Origin: Euryarchaeota archaeon UBA439
GTDB lineage: Archaea > Thermoplasmatota > Poseidoniia > Poseidoniales > Thalassarchaeaceae
Length of the DNA stretch: 47,575 nt
Direction: 5' to 3'
Assembly: GCA_002497245.1 (NCBI GenBank)
Contig: DANB01000034.1
Location: 1 to 47,575 of the forward strand
Below the pieces are notes generated by a model. The model was given only the letters and a program-made list of their open reading frames with translations. It did no database searches and was not told where the DNA came from. Position 1 is the stretch's first letter, and each line of letters opens with the position of its first letter. The position numbers and the translations under genes are program-made. This document shows positions 17,290 through 27,119 of the stretch, in pieces.

Positions 17290-17907
17290 ATGGCATTAGA
17301 CATCAAACCAACTCGTTCAGAATTAATCAATTTGAAACGTAGAATTAAACAGACTTCTAGTGGATATAATCTACTTAAGATGAAAAGAGATGGATTATTC
17401 TTTGAGTTCCGTACACTACTTGCTGAAATGATAGCAGCTAGAGAGGAACTTGTAGGGACATATCGCGATGCTTTGAAATCTATTGCACTGGCTTCTTCAA
17501 TAGAAGGCGGTTTAGCAGTTAAGAGTGCAGCTATAGCTGCCACTTCTGGGCCGGAAGTAACCGTTTCACGAAGAAATATCATGGGTGTGGTCGTACCTAA
17601 AGTAGATGGTACTAATCTTACAACAACTGTTGAAACTAGACCTACAGGAATTATTGGAGGTTCTCCTTACATAGATGAGTCTGCAGATTCCTATTCTGTT
17701 TTAATTGCAAAAATCGTTAAGGCTGCCGAAATGGAAGCTACATTGAAGAAATTACTTGAAGAAATTGAGGCCACTAAGAGAAGAGTCAATGCACTCGAAT
17801 TCGTCGTAATTCCTGAAATGAAAGAGGCTCAAACATTTATTCAACTCAGACTTGAAGAAATGGAAAGGGAGGAAACTTTCCGTCTTAAGAGATTCAAGAA
17901 TAAATGA
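17290..17907 (+). CDS. atpD: A-type ATPase subunit D (central shaft)
   Basis: Subunit D is the long helical rotor axle, analogous to F-type gamma. The 205-residue protein opens with IKPTRSELINLKRRIKQTSSGYNLLKMKRDGLFFEFRTLL and ends with a second long helix (TLKKLLEEIEATKRRVNALEFVVIPEMKEAQTFIQLRLEEMEREETFRLKRFK). Both are the hallmark antiparallel coiled-coil halves. GGAGG precedes the start. It is the last ATPase gene; a T-rich stretch follows its stop. Confidence 0.97.
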   Translation: MALDIKPTRSELINLKRRIKQTSSGYNLLKMKRDGLFFEFRTLLAEMIAAREELVGTYRDALKSIALASSIEGGLAVKSAAIAATSGPEVTVSRRNIMGVVVPKVDGTNLTTTVETRPTGIIGGSPYIDESADSYSVLIAKIVKAAEMEATLKKLLEEIEATKRRVNALEFVVIPEMKEAQTFIQLRLEEMEREETFRLKRFKNK

Positions 17908-17933
17908 TTTTGTTATTCTTATTTTCTTCATTG
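17908..17933 (+). terminator. T-rich tract after the ATPase operon, possible archaeal terminator
   Basis: Directly after the subunit D stop the coding strand reads mostly T in short runs (TTTTGTTATTCTTATTTTC). Archaeal termination commonly uses T-rich tracts without a hairpin, and none is seen here. The next gene has its own TATA-like stretch and Shine-Dalgarno. Confidence 0.35.
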
Positions 17934-17996
17934 TCTCACACACGGTTTGATAGGGGATGCTCTATGTTCAGTGTATATTGAGATGGAGGTGTGACT

Positions 17997-20420
17997 ATGT
18001 CAAAAGTTGAATCAATAGTTATTGATACTGAGACTTGGGGGCAAAGAGAGCTACTCGAAGAAATTTGTAGTCGTTACTTCATAATAGGTAATCAATCAGG
18101 ATTAAGTGAAATTTCTTGGGAAATAAATTCTCGTAATGCAAGCAATGTTAGTTCTGATCTCGAAGAGCTTAATGCGCACTTGAAACCACTGAGTTTGATT
18201 GGATTGTTGGATGAAGGTAACCCTCCTATCCTCTCAATAATAAGGTACCCCGTAGATCCAGTAAATGTCCCTTTTTGGCAACAATCATTAATTTGGCTAA
18301 CAATGTTCATTTTTACAACATTGGCTGGATGTTATTGGATATCACAATTTGAAAATAATTCCTCAATTTTTAATTATGAATTATTTTTAGAATCATTGAC
18401 ATTCTTCAGTATCCCAATTTTCTTAACAATGTTTTCTGCTCATTTAATTAGGAAGTATATTGCTTCTTTATTCAGAGTTGATGTAGGAAATCTTGTTCCA
18501 ATAGCGTTTCCTTTAATTTCTCCTTTTTGGCCATTTGGAATTGTTGGTGTTTTTGGTCAGAAAAGAGTGGATACTATTACTTATCCGAATAGAAGATCTT
18601 TAGGAATTATAGAACTATCTTCAATTTTAGTCCTTATCCTCTTTGGCTCAATATTTTCTTTAATTGGATTAATCATGACTTCGGCAAATCCTCCAGAGTC
18701 TATATCTGATCCACTCCTTTTGCAATCCAATCTCATTGTTGATTTATTATCAGCAATATTCTTGGGTGACGAAGTACAAATAAAACTTCAATGGCTTCAT
18801 CCTATTGCTTTGGCCGGTTTTGGTTTATCAATGATTGGATGGATTCTAATTTTGCCAATTCCGGGTTTCCCAGGTGATAGAATTTTACATTCAATAGTTG
18901 GATCTAAGAATCTCGATAAAAGTGTAAATGCGACGTCGATTTTCTTATTGACTCTTACTTTCATGTGCTTAGTATTTCTTTTAACAACATTCTGGCCGTG
19001 GCTAATTCTAGCATCATTAGCATCTTGGAGAAGGTTTAGTGGAGAACATATTCCAGTTGCATTAATTGTAGATGAAGTCTCAGAATTAGGAAATAAATCT
19101 AGAAATTTTCTGATTACTATGTCTATTGCAATAATCTTACTAGGTTTCCCTGGATTAATTCCCGTAGAAGAAATTAATGATTGGGACGGCGGTTTGGATA
19201 TTTCTGATTGGGAAAGAGAATTTTCAAGCGAATCTTGGCAGGATGTGAACAAATCATTCGAACTAAAGGCATCAGGCATAATGTCAATTTCTGGTAAGAT
19301 TAAGGTTCTAATTGATGGAGATGCTGATAGATGGGTAATTGATTCTGAGTGTTTTAATGATGAAATGATTTGTACCTTTGACGATATTAATCAGAATAAT
19401 GAGGATGTTTTTAAGTTCTCAATAAAAGATAATTCTCCTGAAAGAAAAACTCCGACACAGTTACGATTTATTATAGAATCCGAGGGAGAATTGTTGCAAC
19501 ATATTCTTTCAATTGCTTATAGCGATATGACCTCCCCTAGTCCAATTTGGGAAATAGAGAATATTTCTAATAAAAATAAGATATGCAATATAGTAGATGT
19601 TGCAGAGAATCAAACAGGAAATTTATCTGTAAAAATGAATCCCTTTTGGTCTTTAGAAAATTCAGGTTATTTATCAGAAGAAGGTTCCCATGAAATTTGC
19701 TTAGTTGCCGAAAGAGGTGGCTGGGAATCTTTAGCAATGGGGGAAAATGGAATCTTCGGTTACCGAATGGCCCCTGAATTAATGTTCCAACAGGAAAATG
19801 GCAATATCACGGATTGGCATTTCCCTATCAATAATTCATATACAAATATATTCTTAAATTCTAATTATGGAATCAATCTCAATATGATGTCTGATGGAGT
19901 ACTATACTCCGAGAATAAAATTTCACCAATCTGCCCATTTAATGATAATCACCCTAAGATCGATTTGAATTCTGAAGATAACTTGACATTGATTCATGGC
20001 TCTCCATTGATTTTAGAAGAAATATCTATTGATAAAAATATCTTAGTCTCAGAAGATGGATGGTTAGTGAATTGTGCTGATGGATTTTCTAAGGCTATGA
20101 TGTTAAACTCAGGATTAGGTGTTTTTATTGATAATTCTGCACTAAATGATTCTGGTTTGCCATTATCGAATTTCACAATACATTCAAAGGAATCAGAAAA
20201 CCTATCTCTGACTGTTGATATATCTACTAATTTACAGGGGGATAACTCATTAGATATCTCATTTCCTAATCAAATTCCTGCTAATGGTAGTGTAGATGTT
20301 AGTATTTCTCTTATTGGTGAAAGTAGTGAAGTTTGGAGAGTATTTTGGATATCTCAGAATTCTAATGGTTTAGTATTAAATTTTGTTTCCAAATGCCCTA
20401 TTGGAGGATGTCTAAATTGA
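17997..20420 (+). CDS. Inactive site-2 protease (M50/EGY-like) homologue with large extracytoplasmic domain
   Basis: The 807-residue membrane protein aligns with EGY-type site-2 intramembrane proteases. It has a small N-terminal soluble domain (1-85) and a membrane segment before SAHLIRKYIASLFRVDV. Then come a VPIAFPLISPFW...YPNRRSLG segment matching the family's IPFP...PNRKAL, and HPIALAGFGLSMIGWILILPIPGFPGDR. Both zinc-binding motifs are lost: HExxH is replaced by Ala148-His-Leu-Ile-Arg152, and the LDGG motif by Phe291-Pro-Gly-Asp294. After two or three further membrane helices, about 410 residues rich in Asn and Ser form a probable extracytoplasmic domain I do not recognise. GGAGGT fixes ATG 17997. 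A scaffold or sensor role is inferred, not shown. Confidence 0.65.
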   Translation: MSKVESIVIDTETWGQRELLEEICSRYFIIGNQSGLSEISWEINSRNASNVSSDLEELNAHLKPLSLIGLLDEGNPPILSIIRYPVDPVNVPFWQQSLIWLTMFIFTTLAGCYWISQFENNSSIFNYELFLESLTFFSIPIFLTMFSAHLIRKYIASLFRVDVGNLVPIAFPLISPFWPFGIVGVFGQKRVDTITYPNRRSLGIIELSSILVLILFGSIFSLIGLIMTSANPPESISDPLLLQSNLIVDLLSAIFLGDEVQIKLQWLHPIALAGFGLSMIGWILILPIPGFPGDRILHSIVGSKNLDKSVNATSIFLLTLTFMCLVFLLTTFWPWLILASLASWRRFSGEHIPVALIVDEVSELGNKSRNFLITMSIAIILLGFPGLIPVEEINDWDGGLDISDWEREFSSESWQDVNKSFELKASGIMSISGKIKVLIDGDADRWVIDSECFNDEMICTFDDINQNNEDVFKFSIKDNSPERKTPTQLRFIIESEGELLQHILSIAYSDMTSPSPIWEIENISNKNKICNIVDVAENQTGNLSVKMNPFWSLENSGYLSEEGSHEICLVAERGGWESLAMGENGIFGYRMAPELMFQQENGNITDWHFPINNSYTNIFLNSNYGINLNMMSDGVLYSENKISPICPFNDNHPKIDLNSEDNLTLIHGSPLILEEISIDKNILVSEDGWLVNCADGFSKAMMLNSGLGVFIDNSALNDSGLPLSNFTIHSKESENLSLTVDISTNLQGDNSLDISFPNQIPANGSVDVSISLIGESSEVWRVFWISQNSNGLVLNFVSKCPIGGCLN

Positions 20421-21367
20421 GAATAGCTATTATTGGAGTAGGCTCAATTGGCGGTATTATTCTTGGAGCATTAGCAGATACCGATGCCGATATCGTTTGT
20501 ATATCTAGGGGTAATACTTCATTGAATCTTTCAGATTTAGGACTGGTATTGCACACTCCAGAAGGTAGTATTGAAGTAGTGCCCAGTGAAAGATATTTAC
20601 TTGTCAATAGTAATTCAGGCCCTATTCCTGAACAGATACGAAATACTTGTGACATCGCGATAGTTTGTGGTAAAACAGTCGATAATCACACTTTATCTGA
20701 GCTTGCATCAGAATTAGTCAGCGAAAATGGTTGTGTTTTAACTATTCAGAATGGACTTGGTAATGCAGAGTTATTAGCCCACAAAGTTGGTAGCGATAGA
20801 GTAATTGTTGGTTCAATTACACATGCAGCTTGGCGAAATAGTGACGGTGAAGTGAACTGGGTTGGGCGAGGCGAGATTATCCTCGGTCCATTAGACAAGA
20901 GAGGTGAAGTATATGTTGAATCTATTTTACATATTCTTAATGATGCCGAATTAAACGCTTCTAAATCTGATAATATTAAGCAGATATTGTGGAAAAAATT
21001 ACTAATTAATGTTGCAATTAATCCAGTCTGTACTATTGCTGGTGTGAGGAATGGTGCACTTTTGGAGGTAAACTCACTTTGGCAACAGGCGATGCAGGCT
21101 ATGCGAGAAGCAGCAGTTGTTGCCCGTGCTAGTGGGGTTGATTTAGGTGATATTGAATTGGAAAATTATCTCAGAGAAGTTGTTTCAATATCTCCTGATA
21201 ATCGATGTTCAATGCTTCAAGATATTATGGCCGGTAGAGAAACAGAGATTGATTCATTATGTGGTGCTGTAGTTATGCGAGGAGAAGCAGAAGGCATCCC
21301 AACTCCTTGCAATGCTATATTACACGGTTTGGTAAAAGGTATCGAAAAATCATCAAGTTTTGATTAA
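20417..21367 (+). CDS. panE: 2-dehydropantoate 2-reductase (ketopantoate reductase) family
   Basis: PanE reduces ketopantoate to pantoate with NADPH, for coenzyme A synthesis. The protein opens with a nucleotide-binding loop (RIAIIGVGSIGGIILGAL). It has TIQNGLGN and GSITHAAW in the family order, LWKKLLINVAINP with the conserved lysine, and SMLQDIMAGRETEID with the substrate-binding region. The start is uncertain. GGAGG at 20403-20407 fits a TTG at 20417, which overlaps the previous stop as TTGA and gives the normal N-terminus; ATG 20408 touches the Shine-Dalgarno directly. Its 3' end overlaps the convergent nadB by 4 nt. No other coenzyme A genes are in the window. Confidence 0.85.
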   Translation: MRIAIIGVGSIGGIILGALADTDADIVCISRGNTSLNLSDLGLVLHTPEGSIEVVPSERYLLVNSNSGPIPEQIRNTCDIAIVCGKTVDNHTLSELASELVSENGCVLTIQNGLGNAELLAHKVGSDRVIVGSITHAAWRNSDGEVNWVGRGEIILGPLDKRGEVYVESILHILNDAELNASKSDNIKQILWKKLLINVAINPVCTIAGVRNGALLEVNSLWQQAMQAMREAAVVARASGVDLGDIELENYLREVVSISPDNRCSMLQDIMAGRETEIDSLCGAVVMRGEAEGIPTPCNAILHGLVKGIEKSSSFD

Positions 21368-23001
21368 CTTTCTAAATCTTTATTGTAGTGCAGTCCGACA
21401 TTTTGCTTTCTATTAATTGACCCTTCAACTACAAGTTTTGCAACTTCTATGAGATTTCTCAACTCAACCAAATCTTGAGTTGGCTTACAAGATTCCCAGA
21501 TCCTCTTTACTTCTTCTTCTAGATGTATGACTCTTCTCTTTGCTCTCTTCAATCTGTAATTATTCTTTACTATCCCTACGTCCATTGTCATAGTTGTTCT
21601 TAAGGCCTGTAAATCTGCACGAAGTGGAGAATGTTCAACCATTACTTTTAATTCATCAGCACGCCAAAATGGAAAATTATTTGGTAATCTTTGTAATTCA
21701 TCTTTTGTTGCTAATTGAATCAAGTCTCTGGCTGCTCTTTCAGAATAAACAACTGCCTCAAGTAGACTATTTGATGCAAGGCGATTCGCCCCATGTAATC
21801 CTGTTCTAGCAACTTCTCCGATGGCATACAGTCCGGGCATAACTCCATCATCTAACTTCACCCTACCTGAATAATCTACGTTAATTCCACCAACCATATA
21901 ATGTGCAGCAGGAATTACTGGTATCGGGTCAATTCCCAATTTTATTCCATAAGATAATAGTTTCTTATCTATATTAGGAAACTCTTCTACCAATTCATTT
22001 CTGTTTAGATGCTCAGTAATTAGTAAAGCATTTTTATCTCCTGTTTTTTTAAGTTCTGAGTCTATTGCTCTAGCGACGACATCTCTTGTTCCTAAGGACC
22101 CTTCATCACAATATTCCCACATAAATGAAAACTCTTCAGGAGATTTATTCTTTGATAATATCCATTTTTGGTAATCATCAATCATCATTAGGACTGCGCC
22201 TTTTCCTCTCATAGCTTCAGTAATTAGGAACGGTTTTGACTCATCGTTTACTAGAGAGGTTGGGTGAAATTGAATGAACTCTATATCTTTGATGTCTGCG
22301 CCAGAACGGAATGCCATTGCTACTCCATCCCCAGTTGCAATTGATGGATTGGTTGTAGATGAGTGTAGGAAACCTACTCCTCCTGTTGCTAGAATTATTG
22401 CTCTGGCAGGCATTGTGTGTACTTCCCCCGAAGGGGATAGGCACCACAAACCAATCACTCCTTTTTTCGGATTACCATGTTCTCTTTGAATTAAATCCAC
22501 AGCCATCCAATTCTCGTATATCTTAAAATTCTCATCGACCTCATTAGATGCAAATTTTGTAAGAGCCCTTTCGATTTCGGCTCCTGTTGCATCTTTTGAA
22601 TGTAAGATCCTTCGATTAGAATGTCCTCCTTCTCTTACTGTATCATATTCTCCATTCTGTTTTTTATCGAAACGGACTCCATGTTTTTCTAAATCTCTAA
22701 TTCTATCTGCGGCCTCTAAGACTACTGACCTCACTACTTTTTCATCGCACAAACCTGCACCTGATGACAATGTATCTTGTACATGTGCTTCTATAGCCAC
22801 TTCATCATTTGGATCTAAAACTCCTGCAATTCCGCCTTGAGCCCAATTTGTATTTGATGTAGTAATGCTTTTTTTCGTTATCAAAGCGACCTTCAATCCA
22901 TTTTCAGCACAACGGTTCGCTAAAAATAATCCCGCAATACCTGAACCTACTACGGCTATATCGACGGTTGGCATTAATTCGCCAGGGGCTCCGTTGCTCA
23001 T
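21364..23001 (-). CDS. nadB: L-aspartate oxidase
   Basis: NadB oxidises aspartate to iminoaspartate, the first step of de novo NAD synthesis. The 545-residue flavoprotein has the FAD motif DIAVVGSGIAGLFLANRCAENGLKVALITK, SNTNWAQGGIAG, the GGHSNRRILHSKDATGAEI block, IEFIQFHPTSL, PAAHYMVGGINVD, and GLHGANRLASNSLLEAVVYSERAA. These distinguish it well enough from succinate dehydrogenase flavoproteins, together with its length and C-terminal helical domain. ATG 23001 has GGAAGTG upstream; ATG at codon 10 is an alternative. nadA and nadC are not in the window. Confidence 0.93.
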   Translation of the reverse strand: MSNGAPGELMPTVDIAVVGSGIAGLFLANRCAENGLKVALITKKSITTSNTNWAQGGIAGVLDPNDEVAIEAHVQDTLSSGAGLCDEKVVRSVVLEAADRIRDLEKHGVRFDKKQNGEYDTVREGGHSNRRILHSKDATGAEIERALTKFASNEVDENFKIYENWMAVDLIQREHGNPKKGVIGLWCLSPSGEVHTMPARAIILATGGVGFLHSSTTNPSIATGDGVAMAFRSGADIKDIEFIQFHPTSLVNDESKPFLITEAMRGKGAVLMMIDDYQKWILSKNKSPEEFSFMWEYCDEGSLGTRDVVARAIDSELKKTGDKNALLITEHLNRNELVEEFPNIDKKLLSYGIKLGIDPIPVIPAAHYMVGGINVDYSGRVKLDDGVMPGLYAIGEVARTGLHGANRLASNSLLEAVVYSERAARDLIQLATKDELQRLPNNFPFWRADELKVMVEHSPLRADLQALRTTMTMDVGIVKNNYRLKRAKRRVIHLEEEVKRIWESCKPTQDLVELRNLIEVAKLVVEGSINRKQNVGLHYNKDLES

Positions 23002-23180
23002 GACACTTCCATGACCTAGTTGTCAATGAATCTTCGCTTATTGAAAATCATTTTTGGCTTTGAAAAATAGGTCTTTTTTTCGTGGTATAGCGACCAAGTC
23101 CTCCTCAATGTTCATAGAGTAAAATGCAGCAGCCGATTAATGATGTCGGCGATAAATTGCTGATATTACATGGTGATGGG

Positions 23181-26100
23181 ATGCATCTAGTAAGAATTGA
23201 ACTGGAAAACTTCAAATCTTTCGGAGGGGAAATAGTAATTCCTTTCGAAGAAGGCTTCACTGCAATTACGGGCCCAAATGGCTCGGGTAAATCTAATTGC
23301 GGTGATGCAATACAATTTGTTCTTGGCCCCAAATCCACTCGATCCCTTAGGGCTTCAAATGTCTCTGAGTTAATCTACAATGGCGGTGGTAGAGGTAAAG
23401 CCGCTAGGAATATGTCTGCCACACTTGTTTTCAAAAATGAACCAGAGGCCGACGGCCGTCGCAGATTAAGGATTGAGACCGAAGAAGTCTCATTTACACG
23501 TTCAGTCCGATTAAATCGTAAGAATGATACTATTTCTTCATATTATATCAACGGAAACCCTTCCACTGCTACCGAAATGAGAAGAGTACTGGCAGAGGCA
23601 GGTTTACACGGTGACGGATATAATATTGTATTGCAAGGCGATGTAACTACTTTAGCTACTATGACTCCACATAAAAGGAGAGGCGTATTAGAGGAAGTTG
23701 CAGGCGTCACTGCGTATGACGATGAGATCCGCCGTGCAAATAATCAGAGAAAAGTTGTTGAAAATAATATAGAAACAATCGATCTTTTCGAAGACGAACA
23801 GAAAAAACGCCTGAAAGGCCTCGAGAAAGAAAGGCAGCAAGCTTTGAAATTCAAAGATATCAAAGAAGAATTAGATGAAAATAAGATTATTCTACATCAG
23901 TCAAGACATAGAAATAGGATAGATGAAGTCCGTTTACTGGGCGAAGAACGTTCAAATTACAGCCATCAAGTCGATGACCTGACGGGGCTAATAAGGGATG
24001 GAAATATCGAGTTAGGGAAGTATGATGAGGAGCTCGTCCAAATTGGAGATGATTTGGACGATATAATGAGTGGCGATGCTAAAGAATTACTTGAAACCAT
24101 TCGTAAGCATGAAATTGACGTTGAAACTAATTCCGATCGAATCGGTGATCAATCTAAAATTATCGAATTAACAAATCAAGAGATTGAGAGAATTCGTGAA
24201 GATCATGTCGGAGTCAAAGACGCCCATGACACTGCGTTACAAGAACTTGAGAGTGCAGAAATAAATTTATCTAATTCAGAAGAAGATTTAGAAAAAGCTG
24301 CTATTGATGAAAGTCAAGCCAGAGAAGCAATTCAATCGGGAGACCGCCTTGGTCGTGATTTGAACCGTGCTTTGGGTCAAGCTACAGAATTGGTGACAGA
24401 GTCACATCAAGAATATTCCAAAGCTAAATTAGAATCTGATAGAGCGGAACAAAATGCTCAAATTTCTTCTGAGAAATTAGCAGACCTAGAAGAAGAATAT
24501 GAACAAGCAACACTAACTAGAGACGACTTGGAGTTATTGGGTGATGATATTCAAAATGGTGGCGAAGCCGTTGACCGAACACATTTAGCAAATGAGCTTC
24601 AAAGATTAACCAAACAAGAAATTGAGTTACGAGAGGATAGAGACAGATCTGAGATTAAGGCTAGAGATGCTGATTTAGCACTGGCAAAGGCTCGAGCACG
24701 TCAAGAAGCAAAAGCAAGCCGTCCAGGTTCTGCGATAACAATTGCCGCACTTTCTAAATTAAGGCAAAGTGGTGAGATAAAGGGAATTCTTGGAACCTTG
24801 GGCGAATTATGCTCGCCTAAAGAATCAATTCATGAGGATGCATTGGCTATAGCATTAGGAAATGGACTTAGAAGTATAGTTGTAACTAATGATGAGGTTG
24901 CAGCCGAATGCATAAAATGGCTAAGACTCAACGGCGGAGGGCGTGCAACCTTCCTTCCTTTGAACAAATTAAGCGTTTCAAGGCCCCAAGGACGTACTCT
25001 GATTGTTTCTAGCAATCCCGGAGTTCTAGGTTTCGCTCATGATCTACTAGAATATGACTCAGAGATCGATATTGCGGTAAGGTATGCATCAAGAAATACT
25101 CTGATAGTCCAATCTATGGATATAGCCAGAAAGAATATGGGTGGGGCAAGGATGGTTACTCTGAAGGGAGATATCATAGAAGGTTCAGGAGCAATGACGG
25201 GTGGTTCTCCGGTAGGTTCCTCGAAACCCAGTTTTGGTGGAGGCATTCCTGGACAGTTAGGGACTGAAAAATTAGAGAGGGCGTTAGAAGAAGCAAATTT
25301 GATTTATTCTACAGTTGAAGCAGCATTAAGGGAATTGAGAGCTAATCAACAAGAATTAAGAGACCAAATTCATGGTTTAGATGACAGCGATCAGTCTGTG
25401 AAAATAAGAGAATGGAAATCAGATTTATCTAGAGCTCAGAAAGATGTAGAGGATATTGGTAAGAAAGTTTTAGCAGCGCGAAAAGAACTTTCAGATTCAG
25501 ATACTTTATTTAATTCAGCTAAATCTAATGCCGATGAAGCAAATGACAAATATCTCAAAGCTTTGGAATCAAGATCCAACGCAGCGGAATTATTGCAAAA
25601 TCACACCCCTGATCACCTTTCCCAGATTCTTCGTAATGCAGAAAAAACTAGGACAGAAGCTGAGAGGGTTAAGTTACAATCTGAGTCATCTATAATTAGT
25701 ACTAATGAAAGACTGAAGATTCTTTCAGCCAGATTATCTGAACTAGAAAGACAGATAATTTCTAAAGAAGAATCAATAGAAGAAGCGGAACAAGAAGTAA
25801 CAAATCTCGAAACATCAATTCAGAAGTCTAGAGATTTACTAGTTGATCTAAAGAGTCAAGCTTCTCAGTTTAATGAAGAACAACAGATTTTAACTCAGAG
25901 AAGAGACACTATAGTAGAGGAAAGAGCTAGTTTAAGGGCTTCCTTGGAAACCAAATCTCAGAAACGTCAAACTTTTAATTCACGAATTGAGGAGTTAAAT
26001 ATTCAGATAAATCAGAAAAGGGCCGCAGTAGATGAGATTGTTGCCGAATTAGCTGCTGAGAATATTGAAATTCCATCTTCCGATATCCAATTACCCACTG

Positions 26101-27110
26101 TGGCCGAGGCGCAAAAAGTTGTGCAGGGACTTGAAAGGCGCCTCGGTCATCTAGGTGATGTCAATATGTTAGCAATAGAACAATATGATGTTGCAGTTGA
26201 ACGTATAGCAGGGCTTGTAGAAGATGGAAAGATCCTAAGGCAACGTCGAGATGATCTTGTTGGAATCGCAGAGAAACTAGAATCTGAGAGGAAGAAGAGG
26301 TTATTGCTGGTATTCGATCATGTAAACAAAAATTTCAGCAGAGTTTACGAGAAATTACAACCCGGTGGAATTGGTAGCTTAAGATTGGAAAATAAGAAAA
26401 ATCCATTCGATGGTGGTTTAGAGATGGATTGTGTACCTCCTGGAAAGAATAGTAAAACTAGAAGAAATCTTCTTTCTGGGGGGGAGAAGTCTATGGCGGC
26501 TCTCGCTTTGATATTCGCAATCCAAGATTACGAACCTAGTCCCTTCTATTATTTCGATGAGGTAGATCAGAATCTAGATCCGTTTAATTCAGAATTAATC
26601 GCTACTCTTTGTTTAATGCGTTCACAAAGAGCTCAATTCATCATGGTTACACTCAGGAAGGTTAGTCTTAACCTAGCGAATCACCATATTGGCATTACTC
26701 ATGCAGGCGATGGTTGTAGCCGTAGAATTACAGATTTCGATCGTGCTGCTGCATTGCAAATGAGTGAAGAGATAGAAAAAGAAGAGGCTGCTAGAAAACA
26801 ATCTGATGAGGAACGTTCCGAATTAGTATTGCCTGACCCTAGTCAAATGCCTAGAGTGCCCGAGCCTCTTGGTGCCCCCAAATCACTTGGAGGGCTCGCA
26901 GAGAGAGCCGGCGTCGATATTGAAAATGAATTGGAAGAATCAGAGGATTCATCTCCCGTCGAAAATAAGAATTTAGAAGCATTAAGAGAAAGGACCGAGG
27001 ACTGGAGTGAGGATATAGGGGAGGCAAATATAGTTCAGCAGGCAATCTCAGATGAGAATGTTAACAACGATTTAGAAGATTCTGAATCATCCGAAGTAGA
27101 AGTAGAGTGA
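23181..27110 (+). CDS. smc: Chromosome segregation ATPase SMC
   Basis: SMC dimers fold and segregate the chromosome together with ScpA and ScpB. The roughly 1,309-residue protein has Walker A GPNGSGKSN at about 31-39, two long coiled coils, and a hinge near 530-690 (SIHEDALAIALGNGLRSIVV to GSGAMTGGSP). The ABC signature LLSGGEKS lies at about 1097, followed by Walker B in PFYYFDEVDQNLD. An extra acidic tail of about 115 residues follows the ATPase head. The family N-terminus matches ATG 23181, preceded by GGTGAT. An ATG at 23124 adds 19 residues and sits at a leaderless distance from a TATA-like GGTATAGC near 23085. It is followed by scpA after 9 nt. Confidence 0.97.
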   Translation: MHLVRIELENFKSFGGEIVIPFEEGFTAITGPNGSGKSNCGDAIQFVLGPKSTRSLRASNVSELIYNGGGRGKAARNMSATLVFKNEPEADGRRRLRIETEEVSFTRSVRLNRKNDTISSYYINGNPSTATEMRRVLAEAGLHGDGYNIVLQGDVTTLATMTPHKRRGVLEEVAGVTAYDDEIRRANNQRKVVENNIETIDLFEDEQKKRLKGLEKERQQALKFKDIKEELDENKIILHQSRHRNRIDEVRLLGEERSNYSHQVDDLTGLIRDGNIELGKYDEELVQIGDDLDDIMSGDAKELLETIRKHEIDVETNSDRIGDQSKIIELTNQEIERIREDHVGVKDAHDTALQELESAEINLSNSEEDLEKAAIDESQAREAIQSGDRLGRDLNRALGQATELVTESHQEYSKAKLESDRAEQNAQISSEKLADLEEEYEQATLTRDDLELLGDDIQNGGEAVDRTHLANELQRLTKQEIELREDRDRSEIKARDADLALAKARARQEAKASRPGSAITIAALSKLRQSGEIKGILGTLGELCSPKESIHEDALAIALGNGLRSIVVTNDEVAAECIKWLRLNGGGRATFLPLNKLSVSRPQGRTLIVSSNPGVLGFAHDLLEYDSEIDIAVRYASRNTLIVQSMDIARKNMGGARMVTLKGDIIEGSGAMTGGSPVGSSKPSFGGGIPGQLGTEKLERALEEANLIYSTVEAALRELRANQQELRDQIHGLDDSDQSVKIREWKSDLSRAQKDVEDIGKKVLAARKELSDSDTLFNSAKSNADEANDKYLKALESRSNAAELLQNHTPDHLSQILRNAEKTRTEAERVKLQSESSIISTNERLKILSARLSELERQIISKEESIEEAEQEVTNLETSIQKSRDLLVDLKSQASQFNEEQQILTQRRDTIVEERASLRASLETKSQKRQTFNSRIEELNIQINQKRAAVDEIVAELAAENIEIPSSDIQLPTVAEAQKVVQGLERRLGHLGDVNMLAIEQYDVAVERIAGLVEDGKILRQRRDDLVGIAEKLESERKKRLLLVFDHVNKNFSRVYEKLQPGGIGSLRLENKKNPFDGGLEMDCVPPGKNSKTRRNLLSGGEKSMAALALIFAIQDYEPSPFYYFDEVDQNLDPFNSELIATLCLMRSQRAQFIMVTLRKVSLNLANHHIGITHAGDGCSRRITDFDRAAALQMSEEIEKEEAARKQSDEERSELVLPDPSQMPRVPEPLGAPKSLGGLAERAGVDIENELEESEDSSPVENKNLEALRERTEDWSEDIGEANIVQQAISDENVNNDLEDSESSEVEVE

Positions 27111-27119
27111 GGTGATTAA

